Assembly (NCBI GenBank): GCA_949825045.1
Contig: OX463807.1
Coordinates: forward strand, 38,150,749-38,214,748
Origin: Argyresthia goedartella
Taxonomy: Eukaryota > Arthropoda > Insecta > Lepidoptera > Argyresthiidae
Length of the DNA stretch: 64,000 nucleotides
Direction: 5' to 3'
Both the position numbers and the translations under genes were made by a program. Below are positions 1 through 10,509 of the stretch, piece by piece. Every line of letters starts with the position of its first letter. Positions within the stretch are counted from its first letter, which is position 1. The notes under the pieces were generated by a model. The model saw only the letters and a program-made list of their open reading frames with translations. It did not search any database and was not told the origin of the DNA.

Positions 1-548
1 TATTCTGTATATTCCTTCCCAAACACCCTCCTTATCCTGTTTACCACAAAACTCCTTCCAGCTCTCAGTTTGAGCTTTCTTTTCTGCTAACTCATATTCT
101 TCTTTCTTTTTCAAGTACAGGCCAACCACAGTATCTCTTCGGACCGGTGCTGCATTTTTTATCCTTCGTCTTCTGGTGTTGACTTCCCTTTTCATCTCAG
201 CAAGCTCCTGAGACCACCACGGTATTGTAAGTGTTTCTGTGTGTTTCTTAGTAGGTATTGTTTGTGTACTTGTTTGTGTAATGGCTTTTGAGTATGTGTC
301 TATTGTTATCTCTAGCTGTTGAACAGATGTGATTAGTTCTATTTCTTGTGTAGTGAGTTTGTTGCTATGCATAATTTGAGACAGTTTCTCATGAAACTGG
401 CTCCAATTAGCTTTTCGTGTGTTGTATATTCTTGTTGTCCGTTTTATATTTGTGCCTTTTGATTTCTCCAGGTTTATGTTAAATTGAATACCGTTGTGGT
501 CGGAGCTTGTAAGACCTTCCTCTGTATGCCAATCGCTCACCAGTGCAA
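1..548 (-). mobile_element. 5'-truncated fragment of telomeric LINE family A
   Basis: This stretch matches 13012-13545 of the larger A copy almost base for base. It covers the linker between the endonuclease and reverse transcriptase of ORF2, read on the - strand. The element runs off the left edge of the window, so its RT, RNase H and tail are not visible. Its truncated 5' end is at about 540, followed by the filler TGCAACTGG and then TTAGG repeats. It keeps four bases near position 35 that the other copy has lost, and a Gln codon near 341 where the other copy has a stop. It may therefore be the less decayed allele of the family here. Confidence 0.8.
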
Positions 549-665
549 CTGGGTTAGGTTAGGTTAGGTTAGGTTAGGTTAGGTTAGGTTAGGTTTGGTT
601 AGGTTATGTTAGGTTAGGTAAGGTTAGGTTAGGTTAGGTTAGGTTAGGTTAGGTTAGGTAAGGTT
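546..665 (+). repeat. TTAGG telomeric repeat block
   Basis: About 24 units of the insect telomere repeat, G-rich strand on +, with variants such as GGTTTGG, GTTATG and GGTAAGG. The variants suggest an old internal block rather than a growing terminus. It separates the 5' end of the A fragment from the 5' end of S1. Confidence 0.95.
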
Positions 666-1218
666 GGGGTACGAAGTCAGATCACCTCCCCGTGGTGTAC
701 CCTGGAAACACTGGTTCTGTCCCAGTGGCTAAGAGTCTGACATGGCTCCCTGATTTTCACCCTGCTCGTTGCAGAGGAGTTAGTCGGGGAGCGCGAGGAG
801 GCCCTCCTGCATTTCCTCTGCTCATCAGAGAAAATTGCGGAGGGCAGAGGAGTGGAGTGGAGAACACCACTATAAAAAATCCCTAATCCCAAATTCTGAC
901 GTGCTGAGGGGATGAATGGCGGGAGGGAGTCCCGTCCCAAGCGGACGAAGCTGTGGATCAGCAAAACCATGAAATGAGTGCGAAAATTACATGTATACCC
1001 CAGGAGGGTACCACCGGCTCCGTCGGTGGAGAATCCCTCCCTGTGTCTTCGGGCACAGGCTGCCCCTCGTTCTCTGGGGAGGGCAACACCCATTTTGAAG
1101 AGGACCGAGAAGGTCGGTGATCTGCTGTTCCGGGCAGTCGCCTGGAAATAGCGCTGAGTCCTCTCAGGCTGAGAGGCGGAGGTGGCGATGGGGATGGTGG
1201 TGCTTTAAGCACGCCCCT

Positions 1219-2075
1219 TGAAACAGTGTGACTCTAACCTGAACAAAAGAGATTGTTGGCAGGCTCAAGATACGTTTATTAATCACAGGGTCGTGAGTCG
1301 AATATTGGTGATATAGTTGAAACGCTGGATAGGGACTCGCCGGGAATTTGTAGATTTCAGCTCATTGGTAGACTCAATCCGAATGGTCCACTTCTCCAGA
1401 CGTCAACAAGTGATTTTGCGGTTAGCGCCAGGAGGATATTATTCCTCGGCGTGGAACCGATTCAGAGCTCCGTTAGCGCCAGGAGGATATTACTCCTCGG
1501 CGTGGAACCGATTCAGAGCTCCGTTAGCGCCAGGAGGATATTACTCCTCAGCGTGGAACCCTGGAAAGAGACCAGTGTGAATGATAGGAATACAAAAGCG
1601 CTACAGCGCCCAGCTATCAGGCGACGGCTCCCCACACGGAGACTTCCGACGAGGGCCCTAGGCTAATTAGGATCTAAGAGTGCCGCAGTCCAATAGACAC
1701 TGTATAGAAAAGGGAAATACATAGAGAGTATAAAATACACGAAAATAAGAAAGACTAACTACGAACCAATGCTTACCCATGGATTGGGGATAGTAGGGAA
1801 GTTTCATATAAACTACTGCACTTTACAGCAACTAAACATTCAGCTCCATTACAGTACTAAAGGGACTAGCCCATCGCCGCAACTAAAGGCGTGACTTAAA
1901 AATTGTTGATGCAGAAGATACAACCTCACGTTTCAGAGCTCAAACAATGTCTGCCAAAAAAAACAATCAGCTGCCAGACGAGATTCCAGACCCGAATTTC
2001 CAAATTTTTATAGTTTTAGTTTTTAACTGGCTAATCCGCCAGTAGCCAATATGGTCAAGGAGGTAGTACGTTACA
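1219..2075. repeat. Left LTR of the nested LTR element
   Basis: 857 bp, TGAAACAG at the left end and GTTACA at the right end. It contains three copies of a 51-bp tandem repeat (from 1421). It is paired with 3416-4271. Confidence 0.9.
1421..1565. repeat. 51-bp tandem repeat inside the left LTR
   Basis: Units start at 1421, 1472 and 1523 with GTTAGCGCCAGGAGGATATT; the third is partial. The period is a multiple of three, so small frames of 71-87 codons stay open through it. These look like artefacts of the repeat and not genes. Confidence 0.9.
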
Positions 2076-3415
2076 TACCCGTCTTGTTTGGGTAGGATTT
2101 TACCTGATAAAATCCGCTAAGATACTAACTAAACTAAACTAACTTACCAAATTAACTACTTAAGATAAAATTCTCTAAAGCTCGTCATCTACAATGTCAG
2201 AGAAATATATAACTAACAGTCTAGCTCAACTACATACAAACATCACACATTCGAACCAACAATCAGACATCAGAATTCATACTAAGTTCATACAAGAGTT
2301 CACACTAACATCGTGTAAACACAGCCTTACACACAGGGTGCCATTATTATAGCCAAATGCACACCCAGACTAACTGTCAGAAGTTGAAAAATAAGCAAGA
2401 TCCCTTGAACTAAAATAAGAACCTTAGTACATAAACGCCCCGATAGCTTAGCTACTATCGTAACGCAGAATAACACCATGAGGGGCAGCTCCCTCAAGTG
2501 TTCAAGACTTCCTGCACCGTTAGTGGGTACAGAAAATAATAATAGAGTAGAATATCTATTCTACAACAAAGAGTAAAAAAGTAGAGAATTATAGTTCAAG
2601 AGGCCATAAGCTAAAGTAACAGACATTGCAGAGTAACGTTACACAATAAAGAACTTTTACATAGCTGTAGATATAGATGGTTTTTAGAATACAAGGGTCA
2701 AAATACTTATTACATACATAAAGGAATCGTTAACTACTATTGAATAAGACAGAACGCTGTCGCAGCCTATCTTCAGACAGAAGGTGCTATCAGACAGATG
2801 GGTCATGGTGGATAGAATATTACAGGAAATACACCAACATGTACCTCCTCGAAGCTCAACCTCATACTCCAATTCAGCCTTATTTAGCGACAGACATTTT
2901 ATAGGAAACGTCATGTTTACTACCTATCTAGTAAACTGTACAAATTTCCATGAAAGTAAGCAGAGTATACGACTAACGCCCGGTTTCTGGTACAAAATCA
3001 AGCCATTGATCTACCGTTTTGACAGCTGAAATTGATAAAGGACTGTCAACAACAGATTAAATGTACGAGAAATCGGCCGTTAAACACTAACCTTATTTAT
3101 TATTTAATAGTCCGAAAAGTTTCCCTACTAAAATCTTCACAATTTATTAATTTATTTTTCGTACTGAGAATTTGGAGGATATTATTTATCAACAATTATA
3201 ATATGACAACGGCCGTCAGACTGCGACCATAAATAATGTAGAAATGAGGTAGGTACCCAGATAAACGATCAAATATACTCCTGTCAGACAAAAATAAACA
3301 CAACAAAATATACAAGCTACGAAAGAAATCTAGCGTTCTACGGCGCTCTTATGGCCTAACTACTCTGACCAGACATAAAACTCTATCACCAATATTCCCT
3401 TAATCCGGGCGCCAT
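2076..3415. other. Internal region of the nested LTR element, no genes seen
   Basis: AT-rich stretch between the two LTRs. The longest frames are 66-81 codons and show no gag, protease, RT or integrase motif. I could not identify a primer-binding site just after 2075 or a clear purine tract before 3416. Confidence 0.7.
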
Positions 3416-4271
3416 TGAAACAGTGGACTCTAACCTGAACAAAAGAGATTGTTGGCAGGCTCAAGATACGTTTATTAATCACAGGGTCGTGAGTCGAATA
3501 TTGGTGATATAGTTGAAACGCTGGATAGGGACTCGCCGGGAATTTGTAGATTTCAGCTCATTGGTAGACTCAATCCGAATGGTCCACTTCTCCAGACGTC
3601 AACAAGTGATTATGCGGTTAGCGCCAGGAGGATATTATTCCTCGGCGTGGAACCGATTCAGAGCTCCGTTAGCGCCAGGAGGATATTACTCCTCGGCGTG
3701 GAACCGATTCAGAGCTCCGTTAGCGCCAGGAGGATATTACTCCTCAGCGTGGAACCCTGGAAAGAGACCAGTGTGAATGATAGGAATACAAAAGCGCTAC
3801 AGCGCCCAGCTATCAGGCGACGGCTCCCCACACGGAGACTTCCGACGAGGGCCCTAGGGTAATTAGGATCTAAGAGTGCCGCAGTCCAATAGACACTGTA
3901 TAGAAAAGGGAAATACATAGAGAGTATAAAATACACGAAAATAAGAAAGACTAACTACGAACCAATGCTTACCCATGGATTGGGGATAGTAGGGAAGTTT
4001 CATATAAACTACTGCACTTTACAGCAACTAAACATTCAGCTCCATTACAGTACTAAAGGGACTAGCCCATCGCCGCAACTAAAGGCGTGACTTAAAAATT
4101 GTTGATGCAGAAGATACAACCTCACGTTTCAGAGCTCAAACAATGTCTACCAAAAAAAACAATCAGCTGCCAGACGAGATTCCAGACCCGAATTTCCAAA
4201 TTTTTATAGTTTTAGTTTTTAACTGGCTAATCCGCCAGTAGCCAATATGGTCAAGGAGGTAGTACGTTACA
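3416..4271. repeat. Right LTR of the nested LTR element
   Basis: 856 bp, nearly identical to 1219-2075, differing by a one-base indel near the left end and about three substitutions. It has the same three 51-bp units (from 3617). It ends in CA at 4271, just before the second CCCT. Confidence 0.9.
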
Positions 4272-6188
4272 CCCTGATGCGGGCTGAGCCGGCTGCAGCT
4301 CCCCCGCGAGACGCAAAAGGGCGCTTCAGGCGTCCACCCACACCAACACCAGTCATGAACACCAGGCTGGTGTCGACGGACGGCGAGGAGTCTGATGTTT
4401 CCTCAGCAATGTCACTGTCAAGGCCCCCATCAGCAGCATCGATGGGAGGCAAGAGTAGAAAGCGGACGCTATCCACTTCAATGAACTATGCAGACGGAGA
4501 CCTGGACCCGTCCGCTGCTCCGAAAAAGACGCGGGCGAAGCGGTCACTCCCTAGCGTAGAGGAGCTGGCTGCATCTATGGCGAATATGCCTACCGCGGAA
4601 ATTCAGAGTTTGATGCGGAGCAACCTTGAGACGGTGGAAAAGGTCTCTGACACCTCTAGCCATCTTAAGGGCAACTACGTCCGAAGCCTTAGGATGGCAG
4701 CGAGGAAGGTTCAGGCCGGAAGCGAGGAATTGGCTCGGAGGACTAACTCCGATGCCAACATTGAGAGGCCGGAGCGGGAAAACGCAGAACTGCGCTCACA
4801 GCTCGCTTCTCTCACCGCAACGGTCGAGGGGCTGAGAAAAGAGCTTGCAGCCTTCTCTCAGACCTCCACCTCTCAGCCAGGGCCTAGCCGTGCTGCCAAT
4901 CCACCATCCAGTATGGCACAGCCTGAGCCAATGCGTCCCCTGCCCTCCAAAGGCAAGAGCCCAGCGGCTGCGTTACGGAGTTCCGCAGAAACGCTGTCAT
5001 CTGTTGTGCCAGCTCCGGCGACGGTGGCAATACTGACCGAACCGAGGACCCCGGCAGCGGCCTGGGAAGCCCGGCTGATGGGGCACATCGGCGCCTTAAT
5101 TGATGAAAGACTCGGGAAGAGATCGACGACGCAGGCTCGGATAGCCCCGGAAACCTCGGCACAAACCAAACAGAAGAGGTCAAAAAGGAGGAAGAAGAAA
5201 AATGGGGAAACCAGTGATGGGAGCCAGGCACCGCCTGTCGATGTAAACCGACAGCAGCTGCAGTCTGCGCAATCCCCGCAGGCAGCCCAAAGGGAGGCTG
5301 CAGCCGAGGCGGAGGACACCTGGACGCAGGTTGTGAGGCGCAAAGCGCTGCCACAGACTGCGTCTGCGCCACCGGCTTCGCATCGACCCCGAATGCCTGC
5401 ATCAGCTGCAGTTAAGCTGCCGAGGCCGCCTACAAGTGTCGTTGTCACCGTCACCATAGACGAAGGCGCTGAGGTGACGTATGCCACAGTTATGAGAGCC
5501 GCTAAGGAGCGGGTAAACCTCCCAGACTGTGGCATTGTGACGGGCTTGCGTATGCGCCAGGCCCAAACGGGGGGCCTCTTCTAGAGGTTCCCGGCCCGGA
5601 CAGCTCTACAAAAGCAGAGGCGCTCTGCGGACGTCTGCGGGCAGCACTGGCTGACATGCCAGTGCGCGTGGCACGACCCATCGCGACGGCAGACGTTCGG
5701 GTGATGGATCTCGATGACTCCATCACCCAAGAAGAGCTGATTGCGGCGATAGCTGCAGTTGGGGGCTGCGAAGCTGCAGACATCAAGGTTGGTGAGATCC
5801 GACGCTCTACTGGCGGGCTCGGTACTACAGTAGTGAATGGCCCTATCGTGGCGATGCGCAAGCTGGCCACAGCAAAGCGCATCGACGTGGGATGGGCCTC
5901 CGTCAAGGTAGAGGCATTAGAGAAGCGTCCAATGCGATGCTTCCTATGCCTTGAGGTCGGCCACGTAAGCAGGAACTGCTCCACGGGGGTTGACCGCTCG
6001 GGATGCTGCTTTGCCTGTGGCCAAAGAGGTCACAAGGCCAGGGACTGCAAAGCGGCAGTTCCAAGGTGCCCAGTCTGTGCAGATCTGAACAGGCCCGCAA
6101 ACCACAGGATGGGTGCAAAGGCGTGCAATCCTCCAAGGAGAAACCGGAGGGGCAAGCAAGGCCCCGGCTCTGCAACTCCCACCAATGA

Positions 6189-9100
6189 GGCGGTGCCGTC
6201 AGGAGCACCAGCTGGACAGGGCGCAAGCCCTGCTCTAGCGGAGGCGGCCATGGAGACGTAAAATTCAACAGCTACGTCCTCCAATGCAACCTGAATCACT
6301 CCAGGAGTGCGCAGGACTTGCTACTGCACACCCTTGCAGAACATCGGGTTGCTCTGGCCGTCGCGGCAGATCCCTACCAGGTCCCGGACCATCCTCGCTG
6401 GTTCTGTGACTCGACGGGCTCAGTCGCAATCCACTGGAGGGGTGGTGAGGGGGACCCTCACTGCGCCTTGCTTGAGCAAGGACAGGGATTCATCGCAGTG
6501 GAGTGGGGCCCCCTTGCCATTATCGGCTGCTATATCTCCCCAAACATACCCCTCGCACAGTTCGAAGGGTTCCTTGACCGGCTAGCGGCCTCCGCCCGTC
6601 GCTGGTCAACACAGCCGGTCATTGTCTTGGGCGACTTTAACGCGCGGTCTAGCGCGTGGGGGGATGCCCGGGACAATGTTAGGGGAGATACGGTGCTGGA
6701 ATGGGCGGCAGGACTCGACCTCCGTTTGTTAAATCGGGGGTCAACAAACACGTGCGTGCGCGTGCAGGGGGAGTCGATAGTCGATCTATCATGGGCGTCT
6801 CCTTCTCCACTGCGCTTGGTGACAGGTTGGAGAGTGGCGGAGGAGATGGTCACGCTCTCTGACCACCGCCACATTATAATGAATGTGGAAATCCGCCGCC
6901 ACAACAGGGCCCTGCGGCCTGATCGACGGAGCGGCCCACCGCAACGGTGGTCCCTCAAGCGGCTTGACAGAGATCTGCTCGAGTCTGCTGCCATCGTTGC
7001 TTCGTGGTCGTTAGGACATGAAGAGGTCTCGCCCGATCCTGAAAGGGAGGCGGGTAGATTCGGGGAAACGTTGGCGTCTATTTGCGACGCCTCGATGCCC
7101 CGAATCAGACACTCCGATGGAAAAGGGGCGTACTGGTGGTCGGAGGAGATTGCGCAGCTGCGCGAGGCATGCCTGCGTACCCGCCGCCAGTACCAAAGAT
7201 CCCGAAAACGACGGCGAGCCACCGCCAGCGAACGAGACGAGAGCTACGTGGTCTATCGAGACGCTTCCAAAGCACTCAGCGATGCTATCGCTAGTGCAAG
7301 GTCTCGGTCCTGGAATGAACTCCTCGACGAGCTGAACAGGGATCCATGGGGGCGCCCGTACAAAATGTTACTGGGCAAGCTCAGACCATGGGTCCCTCTT
7401 CCCCAGGCTCCAGGATCATCCGCCACCTCTAACCGAAGCGGATTCGATTGAATTCGATTCCGACAGGTTGGGGGTGACGGTCGAGGAGTTGGACCGAGCC
7501 GTGAAGCGTCTCATGGCGAAGAACACAGCGCCCGGGCCAGATGGAGTTCCCGGCAAGGCGCTGGGTTTAGCTCTCGCCGCTGGATTGGGTGACTACCTGA
7601 GGCAGCTGTTCACCAGCTGCCTCCAAAATCGCGTCTTCCCTTCCGGCTGGAAGCTGGCGAAGTTGGTACTCATATGGAAGTTAGGTCGACCCGCAGACTC
7701 GCCCTCTGCCTACCCACCCATATGCCTGTTGAGTGAAGTCGGCAAACTCTTTGAGAGAGTCGTTGCCGAGCGACTCAACGGGCATCCAGCTTGCACAGGT
7801 CCCGACCTGTCGGAAGCCCAGTTCGGCTTCCGCCGTGCACGGTCGACGGTGGACGCGATACTACGCGTCCGAACACTGTCGACCCAGGTCGTCTCACAGG
7901 GTAGGGTGGCGTTAGCGGTATCGCTCGATATTGTTAACGCCTTTAACTCCCTGCCTTGGTCGAGCATCAGGGAGGCGCTCAACTATCACCGAGTGCCCCC
8001 ATACCTGAAGCAAGTTGTCGGAGCATACCTGTGCAACAGGGACATTACGTTCCCGGGTCGGGATGGCGAGAGTCATCAGAGAGAGGTCGAGTGCGGGGTT
8101 CCCCAGTGGTCGGTTCTAGGCCCACTCCTGTGGAATCTCGCATACGATAAAGTACTGCGAGTCGAGGTCACGGTCGGCGTGCACCTGGTCTGCTATGCAG
8201 ACGATACCCTGGTGCTCGCCGAGGGTGACGACTTCCTGAGTACCATCAGGCTCGCCGAAACCGGAGTGTCTCGCGTCGTCGAGGAGATCGAGGGGCTGGG
8301 ATTGCGTGTGGCGCCTCAGAAGACTGAGGCGATCTGGTTCCACAAAATCCCGCGAGGGAGGGAACCGCCCAGTTCCTCGATTCGCGTGGGTGACGTACTG
8401 GTCCAGGTGGGGCAGTACATGAAGTACTTGGGCCTCATCCTGGACAGTCGATGGGGCTTCGAGGAACATTTCCGTCGCCTGGTCCCCCGGCTTGAGCGGA
8501 CAGCTGGTGCTCTACACCGACTGCTGCCAAACCTTGGGGGCCCTGAGGAGGGAGTCCGCCGCCTCTACGGGGGCGTACTGCGGTCCATGGCCCTTTACGG
8601 GGCGCCCGTCTGGTCACCTCGACTGACGGGCGTCCGGCGCAACAGAGCACCTCTCTGTAGCGTCCAACGTAAGGTGGCCATTCGGATCGCAAGAGGTTAC
8701 CGGACGGTATCCTTTGAGGCGGCCACTATCCTGGCGCGCTTTCTTCCGCTGGACCTCCTGGCAGAGATGGACGCGCAGGTGTATGCGCGTCTCCACCGGG
8801 AGGAGGCGGAGGATAGAACGCCGACGGAAATTCAGCAGGAAGAGCGGCGAGCCGCAATAGCGAAGTGGCGCGAGAGGCTTTCTGAGCCATGGATCTCGCG
8901 CCAGCGCGCCGTAGGCGCTATCCTGCCGAACCTCGAAGCCTGGCTCGAAAGAAAGACGTACGTCACCTTCCGGCTGACGCAGGTGCTTACCGGACACGGT
9001 TGTTTCGGTGAGTACCTGTATCGGATCGGACGCGAACCGACGGCGCAGTGTCACCATTGCGGGAGCGACCAGGACTCAGCCCAGCACACGCTGGAGGAAT

Positions 9101-9329
9101 GCCCCGCGTGGGCCTCCGAGCGAGAAGTCCTGGTGGCCCGGATCGGGCGAGACCTCCTCCGCCAGCAGTAGTTGCGGCTATGCTGGCGGATCAAGAGTCG
9201 TGGAGCGCAGTGGTCTCCTTCTGCGAAGCAGTAATGCTCCAGAAGGAGGACGCGGAGCGGGATCGGGAGAGGGCTGATCCCGCTCGTAGGCGCAGACGAC
9301 GCAGGGGCGGTGGCGTGGGCCGCCCTTGA
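6189..9329 (+). pseudogene. S1 ORF2 (endonuclease-reverse transcriptase), broken
   Basis: ORF2 encodes the APE-type endonuclease and reverse transcriptase used for target-primed insertion. The frame opens after a stop at 6186 and overlaps the end of ORF1 in the -1 frame, with no ATG near the start. The endonuclease shows GDFNARSSAWG and LSDHRH. The RT shows SLDIVNAFN (motif A), GVPQWSVLGPLLW (a Gly in this motif is Trp here) and YADDTLVL (motif C). A CCHC cluster lies near 9050. No RNase H domain follows the RT. A ~53-bp deletion near 7398 shifts the frame between the two domains, and a second shift near 9160 removes the normal C-terminus. Confidence 0.87.
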
Positions 9330-9811
9330 GCCTTATGGCTATCCCTGTAGGTCGGGAGAAAGAATAGATCTACAGTAATCCCTGCTTGGCGTAAGAGGCC
9401 CCTAAAAGAGAACCGGAGTTATGGGCGTTCAGACTTCCAACTCTGAACGCCTATGACTCCAAGACGACGACTGGGAGGGCAACTGTAGCTCTCCCAGGGC
9501 GGTCGCTGGCGGTCGGAAGCGGTCGGGGCGGGGGCCCTTGATCGCAACAGTGCGCCGCGAGGAGTTTACGACGGGATTGGTTGTGGCCGTTCCCGTCGTG
9601 AAGTGGGAGGAAGTTGAGATGCTTCCTCCCTGGGTGCTGGGGACAGTTCCGGTGCGTGTCACCAGCGGTCCCGGAGCTGCCCTCACCATGCACCATGACG
9701 GCCACCCCGGGGGTTTTTAGTGGGTGCAAGCCCCACATAACCGCCCTGGCGCCCCCGCGCCTCGGCGGTATCCGGCAGGGATATTCCCCCGGGCATCAAA
9801 AAAAAAAAAAA
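9330..9811 (+). repeat. Family S 3' UTR and poly(A) tail
   Basis: This 3' UTR occurs five times in the window (also 27845-28345, 50353-50836, 56577-57060 and 59620-60095) and is highly conserved between copies. Small frames within it are not genes. The tail is 14 A, then GGTTAGG. Confidence 0.85.
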
Positions 9812-9880
9812 GGTTAGGTTAGGTTAGGTTAGGTTAGGTTAGGTTATTTTTGGTTAGGTTAGGTTAGGTTAGGTTAGGTT
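9812..9880 (+). repeat. TTAGG telomeric repeat block
   Basis: About 13 units with one T-rich interruption near 9847. It lies between the poly(A) end of S1 (+) and the poly(A) end of A (-), so the two elements are tail to tail. Confidence 0.95.
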
Positions 9881-9892
9881 TTTTTTTTTTTT

Positions 9893-10033
9893 GCACACCC
9901 TTTACATTGGACCCTTATCTTAGACAAGGCCTTTTTTTATTACCTTTATGTTAATATATCTTATAATTATTTATCTTACTATAACAAAACTACTGTAACT
10001 AACTAATCTAGGAGATACTTGTTTGTTCTTTTT

Positions 10034-10068
<35 letters not shown>

Positions 10069-10327
10069 ACCGGAAAATAACAAGATCCGCAAGTTTATAA
10101 ATTTCGTAAAATTTTTTCCGCATGTTTATAAATATACTAACCTAACCTTACCTAACCTAACATAACCTAACTTAACCTATCCTAGCCTAATATAATCTAG
10201 AAGGAAGTTTATGAATTTCCTAGGAAATTTATAACTTGCGGAACGTGTTATTTTCCGGTGACATATATACGTTTTTTTTTTTCTTCCTTTTTTTTTCTTT
10301 TTTTCTTTCTTTCCTTTTTCCTTATTT

Positions 10328-10375
<48 letters not shown>

Positions 10376-10509
10376 CTATAAATTAAACTATTTTGTACGA
10401 CATATTTGAGCACTTATAATAACCTACCTTTCACACTTTGTCTTTATATTTATCTCTATGATATTTTCTCATATCATCAAAATATGATAATATCATGGTT
10501 TCCTTAATT
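9893..10509 (-). repeat. Family A 3' UTR with microsatellites
   Basis: AT-rich untranslated tail of A. It contains a (TA)n tract at about 10037-10065, the MITE, and a run of about 45 T at 10331-10375. A lysine-rich frame across the T run is low complexity and not a gene. Confidence 0.7.
10066..10262. mobile_element. Hairpin MITE with ~38-bp terminal inverted repeats and CCTAA-like core
   Basis: The left end (GTCACCGGAAAATAACA) and right end are inverted copies over about 38 bp with a few mismatches. The 197-bp element lies in TA-rich sequence, so its target duplication (TA or ATAT) cannot be fixed. Between the arms, at about 10135-10192, is a degenerate CCTAA array, the opposite strand orientation to every other telomere repeat in the window. 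No transposase is encoded. It is most likely a non-autonomous DNA transposon. Confidence 0.75.

Larger units (their letters stand above)
1219..4271. mobile_element. Non-coding LTR retrotransposon nested in S1 ORF1
   Basis: Two direct repeats of 857 and 856 bp, each beginning TG and ending CA, flank 1340 bp of AT-rich DNA. The insertion is bounded by a 4-bp duplication, CCCT, at 1215-1218 and 4272-4275. Joining the flanks restores the S ORF1 sequence seen in S4 except for one C/T change. The two repeats differ at only about four positions, so the insertion looks recent. The internal part holds no gag or pol frame, so this is a non-autonomous element of TRIM/LARD type, mobilised in trans if at all. 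A 4-bp duplication fits Ty3/Gypsy or BEL/Pao integrases; I cannot decide between them. The strand is undetermined. Confidence 0.9.
974..6261 (+). pseudogene. S1 ORF1 (gag-like zinc-knuckle protein), broken
   Basis: ORF1 encodes the RNA-binding, RNP-forming protein of an R1-clade LINE. Comparison with the intact S4 copy shows four lesions: a TGA at 1118-1120, the LTR-element insertion after 1218, resumption at about 4276, and a one-base deletion near 5580 that ends the frame at 5584. The correct frame continues from 5585 to the stop at 6261. The middle has a Leu/Glu-rich predicted coiled coil (around 4760-4860), and a basic Lys/Arg run lies near 5180-5210. The C-terminus has two CX2CX4HX4C knuckles and a third Cys/His cluster (5938-6130). 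The first ATG is at 974; the family start is not proven. Confidence 0.85.
666..9811 (+). mobile_element. S1: SART-like telomeric LINE, interrupted by an LTR element
   Basis: Near full-length family S copy. The 5' end (GGGGTACGAAG) directly follows telomere repeat, as in S4 at 50895. It has a 5' UTR of about 300 bp, ORF1, ORF2, a conserved 3' UTR (about 9330-9797) and a poly(A) tail at 9798-9811 followed by GGTTAGG. ORF1 is split at 1215-1218 by the LTR element 1219-4271. Without the insert the copy is about 6.1 kb, the same as S4. Poly(A) joined to the G-strand is the orientation expected of SART-type elements; the family name is inferred. Nonsense and frameshift changes in both ORFs make it non-autonomous. 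Confidence 0.88.

Noticed and set aside
546..665. CRISPR-like array
   Set aside because: The regular spacing is due to the 5-bp TTAGG unit; there are no spacers and the sequence is eukaryotic.
1317..1580. 87-codon frame with a 17-residue repeat in each LTR
   Set aside because: It is the translation of the 51-bp tandem repeats, open in two frames at once; no known domain and no coding context.
9451..9738. 95-codon frame repeated in every family S 3' UTR
   Set aside because: Kept in all copies only because the copies are nearly identical; no motif, and overlapping frames on both strands are equally open.
10177..10413. Lysine-rich frame of 78 codons on the - strand
   Set aside because: Read-through of a long T run in the family A 3' UTR.
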